Assembly: GCF_017656155.1 (NCBI RefSeq)
Contig: NZ_JACDOH010000006.1
Span: 1 to 64,000 of the forward strand
Source: Thermosyntropha sp.
GTDB lineage: Bacteria > Bacillota > Syntrophomonadia > Syntrophomonadales > Syntrophomonadaceae
Direction of reading: 5' to 3'
Length of the DNA stretch: 64,000 bases
Part shown: piece after piece, positions 36,804-46,103 of the stretch
Numbering within the stretch: position 1 is the first letter of the stretch
Layout of the letters: every line of letters begins with the position of its first letter
Position numbers and translations under genes: made by a program
Notes under the pieces: model-generated
What the model was told of the DNA's origin: nothing
Databases searched by the model: none
What the model saw: the letters and a program-made list of their open reading frames with translations, nothing else

Positions 36804-38066
36804 ATGCAAGTAAAAGCCCCACGGGGGACTTATGACATTTTACCCCCTGATTCATCTAAATGGCATTATCTAGAGAAAATTCTGCGTGAGACTGCTGCCC
36901 TTTTTGGGTATCGTGAAATAAGAACACCAGTTTTTGAACATACTGAGCTTTTCGAACGCGGAGTAGGAGAAAGTACGGATATAGTAAATAAGGAAATGTA
37001 TACTTTTATCGATAAGTCAGAGCGCAGCCTTACTTTGAGGCCAGAAGGGACGGCTTCGTGTGCCAGGGCTCTGGTGGAACACAGCCTTTACAACGGGCTT
37101 TTGCCGGTTAAATGGTATTATATTGGACCTATGTTTCGTTATGACAGGCCAGAGACAGGAAGATTCAGGCAATTTCACCAGTTTGGAGTAGAGGCTTTTG
37201 GCAGCAATAGTCCTTATATTGATGCTGAAGTTATTATTCTTCTGGTAGAAATTTTAAATAAACTGGGCTTGAAAAACTATGAACTACACTTGAATTCGGT
37301 AGGATGTTCAGTATGCCGCAAGGAGTATCGTGAAAAACTGATTTCTTATATTACTCCCGTAAAAGATAGGCTGTGTCCTGATTGTCGTAGCCGTTACCAG
37401 AAAAATCCTTTGCGGGTTTTAGATTGCAAGAATGAAGCTTGCCATCAGGCTATTGCAGGCTATCCGACTATTTATGACAGTTTATGTGATGAATGCAGAG
37501 AACATTATGCTTCGGTAAGAAAGGCATTAGATGATAATGGGGTATCCTATAAGCATGATGATAATCTGGTAAGAGGATTAGATTATTATACTAATACTGC
37601 ATTTGAGGTACATATACCGGGAATTGGCGCTCAAAGTGCGGTAGGTGGTGGAGGAAGGTATAATGGCCTGGTAAAAGAATGTGGAGGCCCTGATGTTCCA
37701 GGAATAGGCTTTGCCCTGGGTATGGAAAGACTTTTATTAGCTCTGGATAATTTCGATGATTTGAACAAAAGAATGACTGATGTTTTTGTGGCAGTTATGG
37801 AGGGACAATACGAGGATATAGGGGTAAAGATACTTACAGATTTGCGTCGTGCAGGTATAAGGGCAGATAAAGATTATACCGGAAAAAGTCCTAAGGCGCA
37901 GATGAAATATGCGGATAAGCTTGGTGCTAAACTGGTGATATTATTGGGCGAAGATGAAGTAAAAAATAGATTTCTTACCGTAAGAAATATGAAAACTAAA
38001 GAACAGGTGAAAGTAGGACATGATGAGATTATCGATTTCATAAAACGTGAATTAGAGGTTAGTTAG
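36804..38066 (+). CDS. hisS: Histidyl-tRNA synthetase
   Basis: This 420-residue class II aminoacyl-tRNA synthetase has motif 1 near [14 protein letters not shown], motif 2 [12 protein letters not shown] followed by [18 protein letters not shown], the His-specific [12 protein letters not shown] (near residue 255), and motif 3 [15 protein letters not shown]-terminal anticodon-binding domain covers about residues 325-420. A cysteine-rich stretch (CSVC, CPDC, CDEC, about residues 170-230) lies in the insertion domain and could bind zinc. It is followed by aspS after 11 bases. Confidence 0.95.
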   Translation: MQVKAPRGTYDILPPDSSKWHYLEKILRETAALFGYREIRTPVFEHTELFERGVGESTDIVNKEMYTFIDKSERSLTLRPEGTASCARALVEHSLYNGLLPVKWYYIGPMFRYDRPETGRFRQFHQFGVEAFGSNSPYIDAEVIILLVEILNKLGLKNYELHLNSVGCSVCRKEYREKLISYITPVKDRLCPDCRSRYQKNPLRVLDCKNEACHQAIAGYPTIYDSLCDECREHYASVRKALDDNGVSYKHDDNLVRGLDYYTNTAFEVHIPGIGAQSAVGGGGRYNGLVKECGGPDVPGIGFALGMERLLLALDNFDDLNKRMTDVFVAVMEGQYEDIGVKILTDLRRAGIRADKDYTGKSPKAQMKYADKLGAKLVILLGEDEVKNRFLTVRNMKTKEQVKVGHDEIIDFIKRELEVS

Positions 38067-38080
38067 GAGGAAAAGGGTTG

Positions 38081-39841
38081 ATGAAGAGAACTCACAGTGC
38101 AACAGACCTTGATGTTGTTAATGTAGGCCAGGAAGTAGTTTTAAATGGCTGGGTTGATACCAGAAGGGATCATGGAGGACTTATATTTATTGATCTCAGG
38201 GATCGTTCTGGTATAATTCAGGTTGTTTTTAGTCCAGAAGTAAATGAAGAGGCTTTTCGTTTGGCTGAACAGGTGAGAAGTGAATATGTGATTGCTGTAA
38301 AAGGAAAAGTTTGTTTAAGGCCGGAAGCTACTGAAAACCCAAATCTGAAAACCGGGAAGATTGAAATATATGCGGAAGAGATGGAAGTTTTAAGTCCTTC
38401 TAAAACCCCGCCTTTTTATATAGAAAATGGGATTGATGTAGATGAAAATTTACGGCTTAAATATCGTTATATTGACCTCAGACGTCCGGAAATGCGGGAT
38501 AATTTAATATTAAGGCATAGAGTTGTAAAAACTATAAGGGATTATTTGGATGGTAAAGGATTTGTTGAAATCGAAACCCCTATTCTTACCAAAAGCACTC
38601 CGGAAGGAGCACGGGATTATTTAGTTCCCAGCCGGGTACACCCGGGTGAGTTTTTTGCTTTGCCTCAATCCCCTCAGATTTTTAAACAATTGCTTATGGT
38701 GGCGGGAATGGAAAAATACTTTCAAATAGCCAGATGTTTCCGCGATGAGGATTTAAGGGCAGATCGCCAGCCAGAGTTTACCCAGCTTGATATGGAAATG
38801 TCTTTTATAGACGAAGAAGATGTATTCAGCCTGATTGAAGAAATGATGGCACGTATTTTTGAAGAAGGAATAGGGAAAAAGCTTGAAATTCCTTTTAGAA
38901 GGATCTCATATGATGAAGCTATGAAAAAATATGGCTCTGATCGGCCTGATCTGCGTTGTTCTTGGGAAATTGTAGAGATTACCGACCTGGTAAAAGATGT
39001 GGAGTTTAAAGTTTTTTCTTCTGCCATTCAAGCGGGGGGCGTAGTCCGGGCTTTAAATGCTAAAACCTGCGGCAGTTTTTCGCGCAAGGAAATTGATGAC
39101 TTAACTAAGATTGCCGTGGAAAATGGAGCCAAAGGTTTGGCCTGGATAATAGTAGCAGAAAATGAGCTTAAATCTCCTATAACTAAATTTTTTACCGAAG
39201 AACAGATGAACAACATCCTTAAGCAGCTCAATGCCGAACCTGGTGATTTACTGCTTTTCAGTGCTGATACCCATGAGACGGTAGCAAGGGTTTTGGGAAC
39301 CCTGCGCCTTGAACTTGCCCGCAGGCTCAATCTTATTGATGAAGATGAACTGAATTTTGTGTGGGTAGTGGACTTTCCACTTTTAAAATATGATGAAGAG
39401 GAAAAAAGATATGTAGCTGTACATCATCCTTTTACTTCTCCGCGTCTGCAGGATGTGGATATTTTAGAAAGCAAGCCTGAACAGGTTAAAGCCAGAGCTT
39501 ATGACCTGGTGCTCAATGGTACTGAAATCGGGGGTGGAAGTATAAGAATTCATCAGCGCGATCTACAGGAAAGGATGTTTGCTCTTTTAGGTCTTAGCAT
39601 GGAAGAAGCACGGGAAAAATTTGGGTTTATGCTGGAAGCCTTTGAATACGGAACTCCACCTCATGGGGGTATTGCTTTTGGTATTGACCGCCTAGTCATG
39701 ATAATGGCTAAGCGAAATAGCATAAGAGATGTTATTGCATTCCCGAAAACGCAAAGTGCTTCTTGTCCGCTTACTAATGCACCTTCTGCGGTTGCTCCCA
39801 AACAGTTAAGGGAATTGCATATAAAGATAAGAGAAAAGTAA
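38081..39841 (+). CDS. aspS: Aspartyl-tRNA synthetase
   Basis: This 586-residue bacterial-type AspRS has an N-terminal OB fold ([20 protein letters not shown]), class II core motifs ([35 protein letters not shown]), and the bacterial GAD insertion domain (about residues 285-415). Start is taken as ATG 38081; a TTG three bases earlier is equally open and AGGAGG lies at a fitting distance for either. hisS-aspS is the usual Firmicutes order. Bacterial AspRS may charge Asn as well in organisms lacking AsnRS; that cannot be judged here. Confidence 0.95.
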   Translation: MKRTHSATDLDVVNVGQEVVLNGWVDTRRDHGGLIFIDLRDRSGIIQVVFSPEVNEEAFRLAEQVRSEYVIAVKGKVCLRPEATENPNLKTGKIEIYAEEMEVLSPSKTPPFYIENGIDVDENLRLKYRYIDLRRPEMRDNLILRHRVVKTIRDYLDGKGFVEIETPILTKSTPEGARDYLVPSRVHPGEFFALPQSPQIFKQLLMVAGMEKYFQIARCFRDEDLRADRQPEFTQLDMEMSFIDEEDVFSLIEEMMARIFEEGIGKKLEIPFRRISYDEAMKKYGSDRPDLRCSWEIVEITDLVKDVEFKVFSSAIQAGGVVRALNAKTCGSFSRKEIDDLTKIAVENGAKGLAWIIVAENELKSPITKFFTEEQMNNILKQLNAEPGDLLLFSADTHETVARVLGTLRLELARRLNLIDEDELNFVWVVDFPLLKYDEEEKRYVAVHHPFTSPRLQDVDILESKPEQVKARAYDLVLNGTEIGGGSIRIHQRDLQERMFALLGLSMEEAREKFGFMLEAFEYGTPPHGGIAFGIDRLVMIMAKRNSIRDVIAFPKTQSASCPLTNAPSAVAPKQLRELHIKIREK

Positions 39842-39939
39842 AAATTGTCTGTAAATACAGGAATATAATTACAGAGGAGCTTTATTGAAGAAAATAGGAT
39901 TATATGATATTATTTAGCTAGCAAATGTAAAAAAAACAG

Positions 39940-40125
39940 CAATCCCTGCTGTGTGCGTGAAAAGTCGTAAGTTTTTGCCAACACCAACATAAAGGGAGCC
40001 TGGACTCTGTATGTGGCGTAGAAGCCTCTTGTTTTGAGGGGACCTACAAAGCATGCAGGAGGGCACCCACTTGACCTTTGAGGTTTAAACTACGACTTGT
40101 CACGGCTCGGTGGGGTTTTTTGTTT
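39940..40125 (+). ncRNA. ssrS: 6S RNA
   Basis: This 186-base stretch begins AATCCCTGCTGTGTGCGTGA and ends with CTCGGTGGGG followed by TTTTTT. The ends pair (AAAAGTCGTA with TACGACTT, plus flanking GC pairs) and enclose a long irregular hairpin with the open central bubble of 6S RNA. The position between aspS and tcdA/yrvM is the same as for 6S-1 RNA in Bacillus subtilis. 6S RNA binds housekeeping RNA polymerase by imitating an open promoter. Confidence 0.87.
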
Positions 40126-40164
40126 ATTTTAAGAATTTTGATAAAGTAAAAAGGAGTAAAAACG

Positions 40165-40866
40165 ATGCAGAGGCGTTTTCAGCGTACTGAATTATTAATA
40201 GGCAGTGAAAATATGCAAAAGCTTGAAAATGCAACCGTTGCAATAATCGGACTAGGAGGAGTAGGTTCTTATGCAGCAGAGGCAGTAGCTAGAGCAGGAG
40301 TAGGCAAGATTGTTCTGGTAGATCACGATGTAGTGGAGGAGAGCAACATCAACCGTCAGCTGCCTGCTTTAAGTTCGACTGTAGGCAAGCTTAAAGTTGA
40401 GGTAATGCAACTCAGGATTAAAGATATCAACCCTGAAGTTAACTTGAAGATTTTCCCTTTGCGTTATACTTCTTATACCAGTCGTGATATTTTAGAAAAA
40501 CCGCTTGATTATGTGATTGATGCCATTGATTCTTTACAGGACAAGGTACACCTCATAAAGACCTGCATGGAAGAAAACATTAAAGTAGTAAGTTCTATGG
40601 GGGCTGCCAACCGTTTAAACCCTCAGATGTTGAAGATAGGAGATATCAGTGAAACCAGGATTTGCCCTGTGGCTAAGAAGGTGCGGCATGAACTGCGCAA
40701 ATCAGGTATTTTAAAAGGAGTAACTGTAGTGTATTCTGAAGAAGTTCCGGTGAAAACAGATTATAATGGAGAAACACGCTTGGGCAGTATAAGTTATGTT
40801 CCTGCTACAGCTGGGCTTCTTTTGGCCAGCTGTGTCATAAACGCCATCATAGAAAATAAGGTTTAA
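40165..40866 (+). CDS. tcdA: tRNA threonylcarbamoyladenosine dehydratase TcdA (YrvM/CsdL)
   Basis: This 233-residue E1-like ThiF-fold protein opens with MQRRFQRTELLIG and has the ATP-binding GLGGVGSYAAEAVARAGVG (near residue 30) and DHDVVEESNINRQ (near 55). AIDSLQDKVHLI (near 117) is also typical. It cyclises the t6A base at position 37 of certain tRNAs in an ATP-dependent reaction. AAAAGGAG precedes ATG. It follows the 6S RNA gene, matching Bacillus gene order. Confidence 0.92.
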   Translation: MQRRFQRTELLIGSENMQKLENATVAIIGLGGVGSYAAEAVARAGVGKIVLVDHDVVEESNINRQLPALSSTVGKLKVEVMQLRIKDINPEVNLKIFPLRYTSYTSRDILEKPLDYVIDAIDSLQDKVHLIKTCMEENIKVVSSMGAANRLNPQMLKIGDISETRICPVAKKVRHELRKSGILKGVTVVYSEEVPVKTDYNGETRLGSISYVPATAGLLLASCVINAIIENKV

Positions 40867-40895
40867 ACAGGTATTGGTTAAGGGAGATAAGAGGT

Positions 40896-41576
40896 ATGGC
40901 TGGTACTGACAAATTCCTGAATGAAATATATGATGTTTTATTAGCTTTTTTTGGACCTAGGGGGTGGTGGCCGGGAGAAAGCAGATGGGAAATAATGGTT
41001 GGAGCAGTTTTGACTCAGGTAGTAGCCTGGAAAAATGTTGAAAAGGCGATTGCTAATTTGAAAAAGGAGGGGTTATTAGAGCTGGAAAGCCTTTATGAGG
41101 CTGAAGAAGAGAAAATAGCTGATCTTATAAAGCCGGCTTTATATCACAGGCAGAAGGCTAAAAAGCTTAAGGTTTTATCCGGATATGTAATGGATAATTA
41201 CCATGGTGATTTAGATTTAATGTTTAAAAAAGACCTTTATGTTTTAAGAAGGGAGCTTTTAGACCTCTGGGGGATAGGACCTGAAACAGCAGATTCTATT
41301 TTGCTTTATGCTGGGGATAAGCCTGTATTTGTAGTAGATGCTTATACAATAAGGATATTTTCGCGTTTAGGCATGGTCCATGAAAAAATAAGCTATAAAG
41401 AAATGCAGGATTTAATTCAACGAAATTTAGCTTCAGATGTTCAGATGTTCAACGAATACCATGCTTTACTGGTAGCTTTAGGAGCAAATTACTGCTTGAA
41501 AAGTAATCCTAAATGCAAAATTTGTCCTTTAAATAATTTTTGCAATTATTTTAAAATAAGCAGGAAAAATAAATGA
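40896..41576 (+). CDS. HhH-GPD DNA glycosylase, endonuclease III-like, probably monofunctional
   Basis: This 226-residue base-excision glycosylase has a helix-hairpin-helix [16 protein letters not shown], catalytic Asp148 in FVVDAYT, and a C-terminal [4Fe-4S] motif [17 protein letters not shown] (C-x6-C-x2-C-x5-C). In endonuclease III the hairpin reads GVGRKTA and its Lys performs the lyase reaction; here that position is Glu130. The GIGPETAD version resembles MagIII-type 3-methyladenine glycosylases, so an alkylated purine is a likelier substrate than oxidised pyrimidines. It overlaps the open frame of paaK at its stop codon. Confidence 0.85.
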   Translation: MAGTDKFLNEIYDVLLAFFGPRGWWPGESRWEIMVGAVLTQVVAWKNVEKAIANLKKEGLLELESLYEAEEEKIADLIKPALYHRQKAKKLKVLSGYVMDNYHGDLDLMFKKDLYVLRRELLDLWGIGPETADSILLYAGDKPVFVVDAYTIRIFSRLGMVHEKISYKEMQDLIQRNLASDVQMFNEYHALLVALGANYCLKSNPKCKICPLNNFCNYFKISRKNK

Positions 41577-41590
41577 GGAGGTCGAATAAT

Positions 41591-42892
41591 TTGATTTACT
41601 GGGATCAGGAAAAAGAATGTATGCCATTAGAGCAGTTGAGGGAATTACAGCTTAGAAGGCTTAAAGAAACAGTTTATCGCGTATATGCGTTTGTTCCTGC
41701 CTATCAAAAAAAGATGGATGAAGCAGGGGTAAAGCCTGATGATATAAAGACTTTAGATGACCTAAAAAAACTTCCTTTTACTACCAAGCAGGATTTAAGA
41801 GATAATTATCCGTTTGGTTTATTTGCGGTTCCTATGAGCGAGGTAGTTCGCATTCATTCTTCTTCGGGAACGACAGGCAAACCTACGGTAGTAGGTTATA
41901 CCAGAAAAGATATAGATATTTGGGCAGAACTTATGGCACGTGCTTTGATAAGTGCGGGTGCAACTAGACATTCGGTTATCCAGAATGCCTATGGATATGG
42001 ACTTTTTACTGGTGGCTTAGGGGTTCATTATGGAGCAGAAAAAATAGGAGCTTCAGTTATTCCTAGCTCGGGGGGAAATACAAAGAGGCAGATTATGCTG
42101 ATGCAAGATTTTGGAACTACTATTTTAACCTGTACTCCTTCTTATGCTTTGTTTATGTATGAAGTAATGAAGGAAATGGGGATAGATCCTGCTGATTTGA
42201 AATTGAAGGCAGGTATATTTGGGGCTGAGCCTTGGTCAGAGAATATGCGCCGTGAAATTGAAAACAACCTTAAAATAGATGCTTATGATATATATGGTTT
42301 GAGCGAGATAATAGGACCTGGAGTTGCCATAGAGTGTTCTTATAAAAATGGCTTACATATTGCAGAAGATCATTTTATTGCTGAAATTATTGATCCTGAA
42401 ACAGGGGAAGTTTTAGAAGATGGTAGGCAAGGGGAATTAGTAATTACTGCTATAACGAAAGAGGCTTTACCAATTATAAGATACAGAACCCGGGATTTAA
42501 CTGCTCTTGATCGCACTCCCTGTGCATGTGGCAGAACCCATGTGCGTATGCAGAAGGTCTTAGGTCGTTCTGATGATATGGTTATAATAAGGGGAGTAAA
42601 TGTTTTCCCATCTATGGTAGAAAGTGTTTTGCTTAATATCCCGGGTGTTGAGCCGTATTACCTTTTAGTAGTTGATCGCCGGGGTAATTTGGATGAATTG
42701 GAAGTACATGTAGAAGTATCAGAAAAGATTTTCAGCGATGAAATAAGGAAATTGGAAGAGTTAGAAGATTTGATTCGTCGTGAACTGGAAAGCGCATTAG
42801 GTATAGGTGTGAAAGTGCGTTTGGTTGAGCCTAAGTCTATTGAACGCAGTGAGGGCAAAGCTAAGCGGGTTATTGATAGGAGAAAAATTTAA
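41591..42892 (+). CDS. paaK: Phenylacetate-CoA ligase
   Basis: This 433-residue adenylate-forming enzyme activates phenylacetate (or another aryl acid) to its CoA thioester. The ATP-binding motif [15 protein letters not shown] is near residue 92, [13 protein letters not shown] near 235, and YRTRDLT near 300. The TTG at 41591 is chosen because AGGAGG lies nine bases upstream; an ATG at 41573 overlapping the glycosylase stop is open but would place that site inside the gene. In anaerobes paaK-ACT pairs are linked to aromatic amino acid fermentation with indolepyruvate oxidoreductases, which are not in this window. Confidence 0.92.
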   Translation: MIYWDQEKECMPLEQLRELQLRRLKETVYRVYAFVPAYQKKMDEAGVKPDDIKTLDDLKKLPFTTKQDLRDNYPFGLFAVPMSEVVRIHSSSGTTGKPTVVGYTRKDIDIWAELMARALISAGATRHSVIQNAYGYGLFTGGLGVHYGAEKIGASVIPSSGGNTKRQIMLMQDFGTTILTCTPSYALFMYEVMKEMGIDPADLKLKAGIFGAEPWSENMRREIENNLKIDAYDIYGLSEIIGPGVAIECSYKNGLHIAEDHFIAEIIDPETGEVLEDGRQGELVITAITKEALPIIRYRTRDLTALDRTPCACGRTHVRMQKVLGRSDDMVIIRGVNVFPSMVESVLLNIPGVEPYYLLVVDRRGNLDELEVHVEVSEKIFSDEIRKLEELEDLIRRELESALGIGVKVRLVEPKSIERSEGKAKRVIDRRKI

Positions 42893-42903
42893 GGAGGGAT
42901 ATT

Positions 42904-43332
42904 ATGGCAAAACAAATATCAGTTTTTCTGGAGAATAAAGCGGGAAGGTTGGCTCATGTTACCAGGGTTTTAGGAGAAGCAGGTATAAATATCAGAGCCC
43001 TTTCAATAGCAGATACCTCTGATTTTGGAATTTTGCGTCTCATTGTTTCTGATCCAGATAAGGCATATGAAATACTGAAGGAATCAGGATTTACAGTGAG
43101 TGAAACAGAAGTTATAGCTGTTCAGGTTCCTGATTCTCCGGGAGGCCTTGCGGCAGTTTTAGAGCAGATGTCGGAGGAAAACCTGAATATCGAATACTTG
43201 TATGCTTTTCTAGGTACCTCGGAAAATAATGCTCTGGTTATCTTCAAAGTAGAAGATATAGAAAAGGCGCGTCAGGCTTTTACGAAGAGGGGAATAAAAT
43301 TCCTGGATGAAAAGAGGCTTTATCAGCTTTAG
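42904..43332 (+). CDS. Tandem ACT-domain protein
   Basis: This 142-residue protein consists of two ACT modules: residues 1-70 (ISVFLENKAGRLAHVTRVLG, INIRALSIAD) and about 70-140 (VQVPDSPGGLAAVLEQMSEE, NIEYLYAFLG). ACT modules bind amino acids and regulate enzymes. Small double-ACT proteins commonly sit next to paaK in anaerobes and archaea and probably adjust it or related enzymes to aromatic amino acid levels; that is inference. RBS AAGGAGGG; 11 bases after paaK. Confidence 0.87.
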   Translation: MAKQISVFLENKAGRLAHVTRVLGEAGINIRALSIADTSDFGILRLIVSDPDKAYEILKESGFTVSETEVIAVQVPDSPGGLAAVLEQMSEENLNIEYLYAFLGTSENNALVIFKVEDIEKARQAFTKRGIKFLDEKRLYQL

Positions 43333-43346
43333 ATTTTGAACATTTA

Positions 43347-43378
43347 CCAGGTAGAAGGCTTAAGTGTCTTCTACCTGG
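43347..43378 (+). terminator. Hairpin after the ACT-domain gene
   Basis: CCAGGTAGAAG pairs perfectly with CTTCTACCTGG (11 bp) around a ten-base loop, 14 bases after the stop codon. No T-run follows, so it may stabilise the mRNA end or act only as a weak terminator. Confidence 0.6.
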
Positions 43379-43603
43379 AAATATTAGTAATTGAAAGTTG
43401 ATTAAACTCATATATATTTCATGATTACATCTCTAAATATCACACCTTCATCATGGCAAATCAATGTTCATCTGTCATTGTTTTAAATTCCAGCTACTTT
43501 AGTAATAACACCACTGCAGTTGAATTTCCTGTCTAGTTTATAGTTCCTGTCAGTATAATATTTACAGCAGTTTATGGGAAAATATAGAAAAGGAGGTGAA
43601 GAA

Positions 43604-44098
43604 ATGAAGCAAGCCCTGAGTTTGGGTATTTTGGCAGCTATATTATTCGCAATATTCGTTTATTTTCAGGAACTCATCGGAGCAAGTGCTTTTTATATTG
43701 CGGCATTATCTATGGCTATGTTTGCAGTTATTGGCCCTTTTGGCGATTATTTAAAAACCGGGATAGCTATGCTTATAGGAGTAGCAGTAGCTATGGCAGG
43801 TATAGTAGTTTTAGCCGGAAAATTCCCGCTTCCGCCTGATAATACAGCCTATATAGCATTGGTATCAGGAATTGCTATATTTGTACTTGTATTATTATCT
43901 GCAATTGGTTTAAGAATTGATGCTATGTTTATAGGCTGGGCAGGTTATAATGCTGCTGTTTTCCCGGTTTATTTAACTGATGCTTCATTGCTTGCTGAAC
44001 AGGCGTTGCCGGCTGCGGTCGGGGTAAGTGTTTCTCTGCTCGTAGGTCTGGTGTTATCGCTTATAGTTGTTAGGATTGCCATGGCAGTTAATAAATAA
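43604..44098 (+). CDS. Small integral membrane protein, unassigned
   Basis: This 164-residue protein is almost entirely hydrophobic, with about five to six membrane helices and a single charged patch near GLRIDAMFIGW. Start ATG 43604 is set by AAAGGAGGTGAAGAA; the frame extends 30 bases upstream without a better site. It loosely resembles DUF1097 (YcdZ-like) proteins in size and layout, but I cannot assign it firmly. It is directly followed by two envelope genes, suggesting a shared membrane function. Confidence 0.7.
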   Translation: MKQALSLGILAAILFAIFVYFQELIGASAFYIAALSMAMFAVIGPFGDYLKTGIAMLIGVAVAMAGIVVLAGKFPLPPDNTAYIALVSGIAIFVLVLLSAIGLRIDAMFIGWAGYNAAVFPVYLTDASLLAEQALPAAVGVSVSLLVGLVLSLIVVRIAMAVNK

Positions 44099-44118
44099 TA
44101 ATGGAAGGAGGGAAGATA

Positions 44119-46068
44119 TTGAATATACGCAGGCAGCCGAATATATACCTAGTGTTATTACTTACCTTGTATCTGGTTTTTATGCCTTCTCAAGCAGCAC
44201 TGAGTCAGGGGACAGCCAAAGTTATAGACAATGAATTGGTCGTAACCCAGCTTGACGATAATGGTCAGGTAAAGGATATAAAAGTATTAAATCATATTAG
44301 GGTTTTTGGCAAAGGTCAGTATACCATTGAAGACCAAACAGGTTTCAAGCTTTCTTCGCTAAGAAATCTTTATAGCAAAGAACCTGTGAGTGAGCAAAAT
44401 GGTATGATCAAAATATCTGCTGCTATCCCCGGGGATAGACAGTATAAGGATATTTACTACCTGGCTTCCATAGATAAAAAAGAAATATCCCGGATAAATA
44501 TACCAGTAAGTGTTCAGGTGGAATATTACTTGGATGGCAAAAAAGTAAAAGCCTCTGAACTTACAGGCAAGAGCGGACATTTAAAGATTGTATGCACTTT
44601 TGAAAATAAGACTGGGGAGAAGAAGGTGTTAGAATTTACCGATTCGCAGGGAAATCTGGTACAAAAGGAAGCTGAAATTTATACGCCTTATGTAGTTTCT
44701 CTTTCTGGTTGGGAATTCAGCAATAAAAAGTTTTCTAATGTCCAGGCTCCAGGCAGGCCAGGAGAGTCTCCAGGTGGAGTAGTGGTAAACATTAAGGATA
44801 AAACTGCAGTAAGCTGGACAGTTCCCCTTATTCCGCCTAAATATCCGGCTAAACAGTATATTGTGTTGGAGGCTGATGGAAAAGATATAGAACTTCCCAG
44901 CTTCAAAATTGCTGTTATTCCGGTACTTCCTACTACTTCAGAAGTAGATTCGCTTTCTCAGGTACAGCAAAGTCTCTCTATGCTTTATGATGGTTTTGAT
45001 AAAATTCAAGCCGGAGTAGGTGCAGAAGATAAAGATGCTACTTTGCTATATGGTTTAAAGGCGGTAGAACAAGGGCTGCAGCAGATGAGCAGTGGACTTG
45101 GAACTCTTATAGGGAAAGTAAAAATGATGCGTTTTGGACTTTCTAATCCGGCATTTGATGCGGCAAGCTATGATACCTTAAAAGGAACAGATGCCGAAGG
45201 AAACACACCCGGAGCTAAAGATGCGGCAGGTCTTATTAAGAAAACCGTAGATGAAAAACTAATTCCCGCATTAGCTGCCCAAAAAATGGTATTAAATGTA
45301 ATGCAGACTACCATTGGAACTTCGGCTGATCAGGGACAAACTCCTTCGCTCTCAACAAGCTTATATAATGACATTAATTATCTTAAAACGGCTGTAGCCG
45401 GTACTCCTGCAGAACAGGTTATAACCGGAGCTATTGAGCCAAAGCTTGCGGCTATGAATCATAATGTAGGAGTATTTAGAGATGGCGGTCAAATGATAAC
45501 ATCCAGCGGTACTGTTGATTTTCCAGCAAGTGTAAGTGCTTTAGAATTAGGAGCTAATATGTTGTCTTCCAGCCTTGGTAAGGTGGATGCTGGATTAGGC
45601 CTTATGGTAGCAGGATTAGGAGATATTGATAGAAATGGAAAACCGGTAAAAGCAGTTACTTCAGACGGCAGTCCGGCTACTTTGCTTTATGCTCTGGCGG
45701 CTATGCAGGCGGGCATAGATGAAAAAGCACTTCCTGGCATTAAAAAGATTAAAGAAGGAACAGGGGCTATTGGTAGCGGAGCTGGAGAGGCTAAAGAAGC
45801 TATTGCCGAAGGCATGAAGACTTTTGCTTCGGTAGGAGCTATTGCAAAAGCTTTAGAAGAAAAAGCTAAAGCTGCTGATACCTTCCTCGGCAAGCCGGAA
45901 GGTGCTGAAGGAAGTGTGGCTTATGTTTTCCAGACTCCTGAAGTAAGTAAACAGGCTAATGCAGTTAAATATGGTGCAGGAGTAATCGTTGTGGCTTTAA
46001 TTATTTTATTTGCAATTGGACGCTCGTCTAAACAGGTTTTTCAGGCTGGCGTTCAGGAAAATGCTTAA
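44119..46068 (+). CDS. Secreted, C-terminally anchored protein with YhgE/Pip-like features, function unknown
   Basis: This 649-residue protein has an N-terminal signal (about residues 8-30) and one C-terminal membrane helix (about 618-640) ending in a short basic tail, so most of it lies outside the cell. The first 250 residues look beta-rich (VQVEYYLDGKKVKASELTGK). The rest is Ala/Gly-rich and helical, with an internal repeat: ATLLYGLKAVEQGLQQMSSG (near residue 312) and ATLLYALAAMQAGIDEKALP (near 518). Such layouts recall YhgE/Pip-type membrane proteins, but the usual multi-helix membrane part is missing. TTG start after GGAGGGAAGATA. Function unknown. Confidence 0.65.
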   Translation: MNIRRQPNIYLVLLLTLYLVFMPSQAALSQGTAKVIDNELVVTQLDDNGQVKDIKVLNHIRVFGKGQYTIEDQTGFKLSSLRNLYSKEPVSEQNGMIKISAAIPGDRQYKDIYYLASIDKKEISRINIPVSVQVEYYLDGKKVKASELTGKSGHLKIVCTFENKTGEKKVLEFTDSQGNLVQKEAEIYTPYVVSLSGWEFSNKKFSNVQAPGRPGESPGGVVVNIKDKTAVSWTVPLIPPKYPAKQYIVLEADGKDIELPSFKIAVIPVLPTTSEVDSLSQVQQSLSMLYDGFDKIQAGVGAEDKDATLLYGLKAVEQGLQQMSSGLGTLIGKVKMMRFGLSNPAFDAASYDTLKGTDAEGNTPGAKDAAGLIKKTVDEKLIPALAAQKMVLNVMQTTIGTSADQGQTPSLSTSLYNDINYLKTAVAGTPAEQVITGAIEPKLAAMNHNVGVFRDGGQMITSSGTVDFPASVSALELGANMLSSSLGKVDAGLGLMVAGLGDIDRNGKPVKAVTSDGSPATLLYALAAMQAGIDEKALPGIKKIKEGTGAIGSGAGEAKEAIAEGMKTFASVGAIAKALEEKAKAADTFLGKPEGAEGSVAYVFQTPEVSKQANAVKYGAGVIVVALIILFAIGRSSKQVFQAGVQENA

Positions 46069-46103
46069 AAAATGATAAATTGGAAAATGAGGGGGTAATT
46101 TTT

